A stretch of DNA of 64,000 nt from assembly GCF_042647465.1 (NCBI RefSeq), contig NZ_JBHRVN010000004.1; one strand, given 5' to 3'. The translations under genes and the position numbers were made by a program. Positions 35,958 through 42,721 of this stretch are shown here, piece by piece; position 1 is the stretch's first letter, and each line of letters opens with the position of its first letter. The stretch is from Wagnerdoeblera intermedia. GTDB taxonomy: Bacteria > Pseudomonadota > Alphaproteobacteria > Rhodobacterales > Rhodobacteraceae. Under the pieces are notes generated by a model that was not told the origin of the DNA, ran no database searches, and was given only the letters and a program-made list of their open reading frames with translations.

Positions 35958-36884
35958 GCCCATCGTGGCACCCACGGGGTCGAGCCGATCTGCAGCGTTC
36001 TGCCGATCGCCCCGTCCACTTATTATGCTCATTTGGCCAAGCGATCCGATCCCGCACGACTGTCGGAACGGGCACGCCGGGACGAAGCTCTGCGCCCGGA
36101 GATCCTGCGCGTGTTCGAGGAGAACTGGCGGGTCTATGGCGTGCGCAAGATCTGGCGCCAGCTAAGCCGCGAGGGCTTTGATATCGCGCGATGCACCGTG
36201 GCACGGCTGATGAAGGGCATGGGTATTCAAGGTGCTATCCGCGGCAAACCGCACCGGACGACGATCCCCGACAAGAAGGTGCCCTGTCCACTGGACAAGG
36301 TGAACCGCCAGTTCCAGGCGTCTGCCCCCAACAGGCTATGGGTCAGTGACTTTACTTATGTGGCCACGTGGAAGGGGTTCGTTTACGTCGCATTCGTCAT
36401 TGACGCCTATGCCCGCCGCATCGTCGGATGGCGGGTCAGCACGTCGGCCCATGCGGGTTTTGTCCTCGATGCTTTGGAGCAGGCCGTCCACGAGCGCCGC
36501 CCTGCGAAGGGCATGGACCTCATTCACCACAGTGACAGGGGCAGCCAATATTTGTCGATTAAATATACCGACCGGCTGGCCGAGGCGGGCATTGAGCCAT
36601 CGGTCGGAAGTGTCGGTGACAGCTATGACAATGCTTTGGCCGAGACCATAAACGGCCTTTTCAAGGCCGAGGTTATCCATCGGCGGGGACCATGGAGGGG
36701 CTGCGACGCAGTAGAATACGCGACCTTGGAATGGGTAGACTGGTTTAATAACCGCCGCTTGCCCGAGCCCATCGGGAACATCCCTCCAGCAGAAGCAGAG
36801 GCCAACTTCTATGCGGCTCTGGAAACAGAACCAATGGCCGCGTAACTATTGAATATCAGCCTCCGGCAAACTCGGCGCGGTTCA
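35958..36884 (+). mobile_element. 5'-truncated second IS3-family element
   Basis: The right end is intact (…GGCGCGGTTCA, IS3 terminus type) at 36884. The left part (orfA, start of orfB and left terminus) is missing; the element begins abruptly next to the other IS3. Confidence 0.75.
35961..36845 (+). pseudogene. IS3-family OrfB, 5'-truncated
   Basis: The transposase frame is open back to about 35961 (HRGTHGVEPICSVLPIAPST), upstream of the TTG at 36033 that would be the first available start; the family's initial residues and OrfA are gone. The catalytic core remains: WVSDFTYVATWKGF, LIHHSDRGSQYLSI and DNALAETINGLFKAE. It differs from the neighbouring IS3 transposase, so it is a separate element. 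Confidence 0.85.
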
Positions 36885-37015
36885 AACACCATACGGGCCC
36901 GCGGCATGAGATAGCCGCACCAGAGGCCGGATACATGTCAGCACCCGACAACGCGTCAAAAAGATCCAAAATACCCTCTTGCGCAAGGGGCGGTTATACA
37001 TGTTGCGTAAATCGA
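36885..37015. repeat. 131-bp inverted repeat, left arm
   Basis: Perfectly inverted copy of 38097-38227. Its inner 17 bp (CATGTTGCGTAAATCGA) look like an IS5/IS903-type terminus; the outer 114 bp match the non-coding sequence downstream of the IS110 transposase. Confidence 0.9.
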
Positions 37016-37272
37016 TTGGGATTCATGATGTTGCCGGGTCGTGCTAAGCGTTTGGCATGACTTATCCATCGAAGCCCCGTTACAAGACGAGCAACTGGCG
37101 TGCTTACAACCAGTCCCTGAAGCAACGAGGTTCGCTGACCGTCTGGCTTGATGCGGACATGGAGTGGGAAGCTTGACCGTCCGGCAAACGTGGCCGCCAG
37201 CAAGCGTATAGTGACGCCGCCATTCAAGCCTGCTTAACGCTGAAGGTTCTCTTCGGCCTCCCTTTGCGACAG

Positions 37273-37314
37273 GTCGAGCCATGTTCCGCCACTGGTTCAA
37301 GGAACCATGGCGAG
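37273..37314. repeat. Palindromic insert, copy 1 (42 bp)
   Basis: TCGAGCCATG...GCCACTGGT...ACCATGGCGAG, interrupting the IS5 transposase after FGLPLRQ. The ends pair as GCCATG / CATGGC. One base shorter than copy 2; with that base restored it would encode VEPWFRHWFKEPWRG. Confidence 0.8.
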
Positions 37315-37454
37315 GGGGTTTCATGGAAAGCCTGCTAAATCTTTCCGGTTTGCCGTGGTCGGTGCCTGACTTCAGCACTCTCAGCCGCCGCCAGAAGACA
37401 TTGAACGTCGCAATCCCTTACCGTCGCAGGGAGAACCTTCATCTTTTGATCGAC

Positions 37455-37497
37455 ATCGAGCCATGGGAACGCCACTGGTCCGAGAGACCATGGCGAG
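37455..37497. repeat. Palindromic insert, copy 2 (43 bp)
   Basis: Same module as copy 1, in frame between LLID and GIKAEGEG, adding IEPWERHWSERPWRG where the family normally has two residues (ST). GCCATGG and CCATGGC form the hairpin base. Confidence 0.85.
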
Positions 37498-38096
37498 GTG
37501 GGATCAAAGCAGAGGGTGAAGGTGAGTGGCAGCGCCGCAAACATGGCGGCTCCAAGCGCAGGGTCTGGCGCAAGATCCACATCGCGATTGATGAGGAAAC
37601 GCTGGAGATCCGTGCCGTTGAGGTCACGTCGAGTGCCATTGGCGACGCGCCGATCCTGCCGGAACTGTTAGATCAAATTGATCCCAGTGACAGCATCTCC
37701 AGCGTGACCGCGGATGGAGCATTCGATACGCGCGCCTGTCACGATGCCATCGCCGCCAGAGGGGCCACGGCAGTTATTCCGCCGCGCAGGAATGCTCGCT
37801 TCTGGAAACCATCCAGTGATGGCGCAAAAGCGCGTAATAAAGCCTTGCGAACATGCAAACGGCTGGGTCGATCCATTTGGCGAAACTGGAGCCGCTATCA
37901 TCGCCGTAGCCGTGTGGAAACTAAGATGAACTGTATCAAGCAACTCGGGCAGCGCCTCATGGCGAAAGCCTTCGACAGGCAAGTCGCTGAGGTTCAAGTT
38001 CGCGTCGCTATCCTTAACCGCTTCACAGCCCTCGGAACGCCGATTACCGCTGCCGTCGCATGTCTTCACGGGGGAAAGGGGCTGTTTACCCAAAAG

Positions 38097-38227
38097 TCGA
38101 TTTACGCAACATGTATAACCGCCCCTTGCGCAAGAGGGTATTTTGGATCTTTTTGACGCGTTGTCGGGTGCTGACATGTATCCGGCCTCTGGTGCGGCTA
38201 TCTCATGCCGCGGGCCCGTATGGTGTT
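38097..38227. repeat. 131-bp inverted repeat, right arm
   Basis: Perfect inverted match to 36885-37015. Continues without a break into the sequence 3' of the IS110 transposase, so this arm is probably the original and the left arm the displaced copy. Confidence 0.9.
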
Positions 38228-38364
38228 CGCAGATCAGGTCCAAATCAACGCCGCGTGCTCGATGGCACTTGTTGCGTAACTGGTTTTCCCGATCCTGTCC
38301 CACGACCGTTGCGCCAAACGTCTCCTTGCCCTCTTTCGCTCCGACGTCTCGCGACCGTGAACGG

Positions 38365-39393
38365 CTACGCCGCCATGGTCGGAGCCTTATAGACGCCACC
38401 GTGAGCCATCAGGGCCCATACGATGCGCGCCATTTTGTTGGCCAGTGCCACCCGCACCAGCATGGTGGGCTTCCTACCGAGCATCTCGCCCAGCCATGTT
38501 CCGTGCTTTGCGCCAGCATGCACATTCCGTTTGATGATCACGCTGTTGGCGCCGATAATCAGCCGCCGCCGCAACGATCTCTCGCCCATCTTTGTTGTCG
38601 CCCCCAGGCGTTGTTTGCCGCCTGTTGAGTGTTGTCGTGGCACGAGGCCTAGCCATGCCGCAAAGTCCCGGCCTTTGCGGAAGGTCTCAGCAGCTGGCGC
38701 CAGTGTTGCAAAGGCCGTAGCGATCAGCGGTCCTATGCCGGGGATTGTAATCAGACGCTTGGCCAAATCATCTTCCTTGGCGCGACGCGCGATCTCGCCG
38801 TCAAGCTTGGTGATCTCTGTTTCCAGATGGCGGAGTGACAGGATCAAGACCCGCAAGGTAGCGACCGCTTCAGCCGGTAGTCCGCAGGCCGGATCCTCGA
38901 CAATCTTGATCAACTTGGAAATGTTAGAGGTGCCCTGCGGCACGATCTGCCCAAACTCCGTGAGATGGCCACGGAACGCATTGATGAGCTGAGTGCGCTG
39001 ACGGATCAGCACTTCGCGGACCCGAAAAACCATAGCTGAGCCCTGGGTCCGTTCGCTTTTCACCGGCACGAAGCGCATCGTTGGCCTTTGAGCCGCTTCG
39101 CAGATGGCCTCAGCATCGGCCGCATCATTTTTCTGCCGCTTCACGAAGGGCTTCACATAAGCCGGCGGGATCAAGCGAACTTCGTGGCCAAGTTTCCCGA
39201 TCTCACGGCCCCAAAAATGAGCGCCGCCACAGGCTTCCATGGCAACGACGCAGGGTGGGAGCGCTGATAAAAAGACCAGAACCTGATCGCGCCGCAGCTT
39301 CTTGCGCAGAACGACCTTTCCAGACCCATCAGCGCCATGAAGCTGGAACACATTCTTTGCCAGATCCAGACCGATTGTTGTAATCTCCGACAT
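38365..39393 (-). CDS. IS110-family transposase
   Basis: 342 residues. DEDD-type N-terminal domain: IGLDLAKNVFQLHGADGSG (first Asp) and KNDAADAEAICEAA (later acidic pair); C-terminal transposase_20 domain with LITIPGIGPLIATAFATLAP and FAAWLGLVPRQHSTGGKQRL. ATG 39393 follows GGGAGGCGG; a longer frame to 39435 has no support. Appears intact. IS110 elements have no long terminal repeats, so its ends are not defined; its 3' non-coding tail runs to at least 38097. Confidence 0.93.
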   Translation of the reverse strand: MSEITTIGLDLAKNVFQLHGADGSGKVVLRKKLRRDQVLVFLSALPPCVVAMEACGGAHFWGREIGKLGHEVRLIPPAYVKPFVKRQKNDAADAEAICEAAQRPTMRFVPVKSERTQGSAMVFRVREVLIRQRTQLINAFRGHLTEFGQIVPQGTSNISKLIKIVEDPACGLPAEAVATLRVLILSLRHLETEITKLDGEIARRAKEDDLAKRLITIPGIGPLIATAFATLAPAAETFRKGRDFAAWLGLVPRQHSTGGKQRLGATTKMGERSLRRRLIIGANSVIIKRNVHAGAKHGTWLGEMLGRKPTMLVRVALANKMARIVWALMAHGGVYKAPTMAA

Positions 39394-39455
39394 GACCGCC
39401 TCCCAAAATGGATTTCGACGATCCCACCATGGCACATAGATGCCGTCGGGGGCGG

Positions 39456-39590
39456 TTACAGCATCAGCGCCCCCTCAGGCGGCTGATCGCGCCACTGTTT
39501 GATCTGGTTCGGATGAAGGTCGAAACCCTGCGACAGCTCGATCATGGTCTTCTCGCCCTTGATCGCTGCTAGCGCCACTCCATCGTCGGG
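39456..39590 (-). pseudogene. IS3 OrfA fragment
   Basis: On the minus strand, VALAAIKGEKTMIELSQGFD followed by LHPNQIKQWRDQPPEGA and a stop: the N-terminal helix-turn-helix of an IS3-type OrfA with its start missing. Lies directly beside the IS110 5' end, which may have inserted here. Confidence 0.65.
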
Positions 39591-39825
39591 GAAACTAATC
39601 GCAGGGCATTTGATTCCCCGGATCAAATGCTTGTCCTGCTCATACCCGGACTGTTTTCTGATCCTTCTCAGCCCTTGAAAGCCGGGCTGTGGTTCCGGCG
39701 TGGTCGTCTTGCCATGGTCTTCTCCTCGCTCGCAGCATCATGCTGCCGTTACGCGGAAAGTCCACTTATCCCGGCTGTTCAGATTTCCGCAGCCGCCTCT
39801 CTCGAACCTGTGGCGTTCACCTGCT

Positions 39826-39958
39826 CGACCTCAAATGCTTTGGCGAGCGGATCGCCTCAAGAGACCCGGACAGACAAACGGCCGAAATCCACGTCCGCGT
39901 CGCACTCATGAACCGCTTCAACGCAGTCGGCAGCGCCGAGATCGAACGCGTGGCATGA
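39826..39958 (+). pseudogene. IS5-family transposase C-terminal fragment
   Basis: The frame ending at 39958 reads FGERIASRDPDRQTAEIHVR and VALMNRFNAVGSAEIERVA, the usual C-terminus of an IS5-group transposase. The region upstream to about 39590 has no intact frame. Together with the IS3 scrap it marks the right-hand edge of the island. Confidence 0.7.
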
Positions 39959-40035
39959 CGGTGGCGGGGTAAGGGAAACTCATCTCAAAAGGTGAGTTCT
40001 GCAAGAACGCCCTCTGTCACAAGTGGTCAGGCCGC

Positions 40036-40872
40036 TTACTCCTGCGGGGGGATGCGGTTGGGCAGCTGGATGCGGGCGACCTGTTCGGCGACGGGGTCAA
40101 CCGAAAGCGGATGCAGGCTTGCGTCATAGGAGGCGGGGTCGCCGATCGGCTGCCACTGGCCGTCTTTGTAGATCTCAAGCGCATCGAAGCCCGCTTTGTA
40201 GCCCATCTTGGGGCTGCCGGGGACCCAATAGCCGAGGTAGACATAGGGCAGGCCGGTCTCGAGGGCGATGCGGATGTGATCGAGAATAACCCAGGTGCCG
40301 AGGCTGCGGTGGGTCAGTTCTGGGTCATAGAAGGAATAAACCATGCTCACACCGTCGACCAGAATATCGGTCAGACAGACAGCGGCCAGTTGCGAGCGCT
40401 TCTCCCCCTTCACCGGCGGGCGATGGTATTCGACCACTCGGGTGCGGATGGGGGTCTCTTCGATCATGGCGGCGAATTCGAAGATATCCATATCCGCCAT
40501 ACCACCGGTGGCGTGGCGGCTGTCGAGATAGCGCCGGAACAGGGCGAACTGATCTTCAGTGGCCCAGGGGCTCGTCGGATTGCGCCCGAGATCGGCATTG
40601 CGCTTCAGCGTGCGTCGCTGGGTGCGGCTCGGGTTGAAATCCGCCACCCGGATCCGGGCGGACATACAGGCCGAGCATTCCGCGCAGGAGGGGCGGTAGA
40701 GCACGTTCTGACTGCGCCGGAAGCCCTGATGGGAGAGCATGTCGTTAAGCCGCTCTGCCTGATCGCCCTGCAGGGCCGTAAAGAGCTTCCGCTCCATACG
40801 CCCGTCGAGATAGGGGCAGGGCTGTGGGGCCGTAACATAGAATTGCGGCGTAACGGGAAGGGTGTGGCGCAT
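40036..40872 (-). CDS. bpt: Aspartate/glutamate leucyl- or arginyl-tRNA-protein transferase (Bpt/Ate family)
   Basis: 278 residues, N-end-rule aminoacyl-tRNA-protein transferase that adds an amino acid to acidic N-termini, marking proteins for ClpAP/ClpS. Seen: N-terminal FYVTAPQPCPYLDGRMERKL, the cysteine cluster YRPSCAECSACMSARI, and the C-terminal YVYLGYWVPGSPKMGYKAGF typical of the family. Start at 40872 is MRHTLPVTPQF; a longer frame lacks homology. First core gene after the island. Confidence 0.94.
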   Translation of the reverse strand: MRHTLPVTPQFYVTAPQPCPYLDGRMERKLFTALQGDQAERLNDMLSHQGFRRSQNVLYRPSCAECSACMSARIRVADFNPSRTQRRTLKRNADLGRNPTSPWATEDQFALFRRYLDSRHATGGMADMDIFEFAAMIEETPIRTRVVEYHRPPVKGEKRSQLAAVCLTDILVDGVSMVYSFYDPELTHRSLGTWVILDHIRIALETGLPYVYLGYWVPGSPKMGYKAGFDALEIYKDGQWQPIGDPASYDASLHPLSVDPVAEQVARIQLPNRIPPQE

Positions 40873-40961
40873 GGGAACCCGGGCTTGTCCGCGCGCAGGG
40901 TAGCAAGGCACGACCCGCTCGCCAAGCACAGAAGTGCGGCCCGGCGCAGGCCGGGCCGGTC

Positions 40962-41438
40962 TTACCAGCGCTCTGCGGGGCGATTGATCGCGGCGGTGCC
41001 GAGAACGAAGTCCGTCAGGCTCTGGCGGCGCGGCGAGAAGAGGACCGTAAGCACCGAGAGGGCCTGGGGAATCACCGAGGCGGTGGAGAGATAATAGCCC
41101 AGCGTCAGCAGCAGCGCCGCGCCGAAGTTCGGACGCGCGCCGAGACGATCACGGAATTCAATCCCCATCAGCCGATGCCCGAAGGTGGCACCGCGCCCGG
41201 ACAGCGTGCTCAGCCGGTAAAGGACATCGATCATGATGAAAATCGCCGGGAAAAAGAAAAATCCGATCCCGAGGGTTGCCAGAGAGGCCAGCACCGTGGC
41301 CACGCCCACAAGGATCAGATCGGTGATCCAGGCAAAAAAGCGCTTTGCGGCGACGCCCTGATAGAACTCAGGCCGCAGTTCCGCATCCGGCAGGCCGGGG
41401 GAGCGTCCGGTGATATAGGTGGAAAAGCTCTCGTTCAT
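40962..41438 (-). CDS. RDD-family membrane protein
   Basis: 158 residues with three or so transmembrane helices (about 35-60, 62-75, 105-125). RDD landmarks: AAKRFFAWITDLILVGVATV with Arg and two Asp, GRGATFGHRLMGIEFRDR, and QSLTDFVLGTAAIN. Role in the family is transport or unknown. Second methionine used as start. Confidence 0.88.
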   Translation of the reverse strand: MNESFSTYITGRSPGLPDAELRPEFYQGVAAKRFFAWITDLILVGVATVLASLATLGIGFFFFPAIFIMIDVLYRLSTLSGRGATFGHRLMGIEFRDRLGARPNFGAALLLTLGYYLSTASVIPQALSVLTVLFSPRRQSLTDFVLGTAAINRPAERW

Positions 41439-41533
41439 CACAGATCCGGCAGCAAAAGGGGAAGTGTCTATATCGGTGCGGCGCCCCCGGTCTGCAATAG
41501 ACAGGAGGCGTTTGGTTTTCAGGCCCGGCGGGC

Positions 41534-41959
41534 TCAGCGCGCGGCCTCATCGGCAGGTTCTGCGCTCACGCGGCGGGCGCGGTCTTCCATGAATGCGTCG
41601 AATTCCTGCTTGTCCTTGGCATCGCGCAGGCGCTTGAGGAAGCTTTCAAAAGCGGCCTGCTCATCTTCCAGACGCTTCAGGGTCTCGGCCTTATAGGCGT
41701 CAAAGGCCGAATTGCCACTGGTGCGGTCAAAGGGGCTGCGGGTGGATTTGCAACGACGCGACATGCCGAACATTTCGGTGTCCTTCCAGCGGTTGGTGAG
41801 GGTCATATAGGCCACAAGCGCAAGGCCTGCAGGCCAGACGAAGATGAAGCCGATCACCATGGCGGCGATCCAGCCCCGGTTTCCATAGCTGTCCAGCCAG
41901 TCCCGCGCCTGACGCGGCAGGCTGAGCGGGGCCGGAGCAAATGAGGCAGTCTGGTTCAT
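41534..41959 (-). CDS. DUF2852-family membrane protein
   Basis: 141 residues, one transmembrane helix at about 30-55 (WIAAMVIGFIFVWPAGLALV) after a Trp/Tyr-rich lead, followed by a basic stretch and a coiled-coil-forming C-terminus (YKAETLKRLEDEQAAFESFL). Matches the DUF2852 pattern of alphaproteobacteria. Function unknown. No operon partner is obvious, but it lies in a run of minus-strand genes. Confidence 0.82.
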   Translation of the reverse strand: MNQTASFAPAPLSLPRQARDWLDSYGNRGWIAAMVIGFIFVWPAGLALVAYMTLTNRWKDTEMFGMSRRCKSTRSPFDRTSGNSAFDAYKAETLKRLEDEQAAFESFLKRLRDAKDKQEFDAFMEDRARRVSAEPADEAAR

Positions 41960-42096
41960 GGCAGTCTCCCGGTCAGGGTCGATGTGAACGTCTTTAACAT
42001 ACCTGAAATGTGGGGTCCGGGCGTGACCTTCAAGACCTTATGTTAAAGATATTTACATCAACCCGTCCGGGATCGGTCAATCTGTTGATAAGCCAA

Positions 42097-42130
42097 CAAA
42101 AAACCGGACCGAAAGATCGGCCCGGTCCGT
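42097..42130 (-). terminator. Intrinsic terminator after ybaK-type gene
   Basis: On the minus strand GGACCGGGCCGA-TCT-TTCGGTCCGG followed by TTTTTTG, 22 bp beyond the stop of the deacylase gene. Confidence 0.8.
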
Positions 42131-42151
42131 TCCTGCATCATGACAGGGGCA

Positions 42152-42622
42152 TCAGGCTGTGAAATCCGCCTTCACCGCGCCGGTGATCCGGACCAGTTCT
42201 TCTGCAGAGATCGCAAAAATATGCCGCGGCGTTCCGGCCGCTGCCCAGAGCATATCAAACTCAAAAAGCCTCGGGTCGATCCAGACCGGGAGCTCGCTCA
42301 GATGGCCGACCGGGGCGACGCCGCCGATGGCAAAGCCGGTCTCTTCGCGGATGAGTTTGGCATCGGCCTTGCCCAAAGCCTCTCCGGCCAGAGCCGAGGC
42401 TTTGGCAGCATCAACCTGATTGCCACCTGCGGTCAGGAAAAGTTTTACATGGCCGCTTTCTTCGCCGCGAAAGATGATCGATTTGGCGATCTGGTCGATC
42501 TCGCATCCTGCCGCAGAGGCGGCTTCTGCCGCGGTGCGGGTGCTTTCGGGCATCTCTTTGATTTCAAAGGTGGTGCCAGAGGCTTCAAGCGCCTCGCGAA
42601 CCCGGTTCAGACTGCTGCTCAT
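42152..42622 (-). CDS. YbaK/EbsC-type aminoacyl-tRNA deacylase
   Basis: 156 residues, single YbaK domain; hydrolyses mischarged tRNA (Cys-tRNA-Pro or similar). Seen: QIAKSIIFRGEESGHVKLFL with the conserved lysine, GFAIGGVAPVGHLSELPVWI and AAGTPRHIFAISAEEL. The frame stays open far upstream but ATG 42622 has a GGGAGAGG site and matches the family. Divergent from glnE. Confidence 0.92.
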   Translation of the reverse strand: MSSSLNRVREALEASGTTFEIKEMPESTRTAAEAASAAGCEIDQIAKSIIFRGEESGHVKLFLTAGGNQVDAAKASALAGEALGKADAKLIREETGFAIGGVAPVGHLSELPVWIDPRLFEFDMLWAAAGTPRHIFAISAEELVRITGAVKADFTA

Positions 42623-42721
42623 TGCCTCTCCCTTCAGCATCCGGCCCTTTCCGGCCATCCGGGAGGGCTCTTTACGGGGCGCAGTGTTGACGCGCCCGCC
42701 TGTGCAAAGCAATCCTGTGCC

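Larger units (their letters stand above)
36999..38113 (+). mobile_element. IS5-family element (inactivated)
   Basis: Bounded by inverted CATGTTGCGTAAATCGA ends (36999-37015 and 38097-38113), the (TGTTGCATAAATC-like) IS903-type terminus. Encloses a damaged transposase gene with two extra palindromic inserts. Confidence 0.7.
37057..38156 (+). pseudogene. IS5-family transposase with stop, frameshift and two palindromic inserts
   Basis: Starts MTYPSKPRYKTSNWRAYNQS at 37057. The frame meets a TGA after WLDADMEW, near 37174, then continues (PSGKRGRQQAYSDAAIQACL) to a 42-bp insert at 37273. That insert is one base short of being in frame. The rest is open in the next frame: VPDFSTLSRRQKTLNVAIPY, a second 43-bp insert at 37455 (in frame), then GIKAEGEGEWQRRKHGGSKR, VTADGAFDTRACHDAI and YHRRSRVETKMNCIKQLGQR. 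Not functional as read. Confidence 0.85.

Noticed and set aside
36956..37378. 140-residue minus-strand frame across the left inverted-repeat arm
   Set aside because: Shares its C-terminal peptide with the plus-strand IS5 frame only because both run out through the two identical arms; antisense to the transposase.
37273..37497. CRISPR-like array from two similar 43-bp units
   Set aside because: Only two copies, 140 bp apart, inside a transposase coding sequence, no cas genes.
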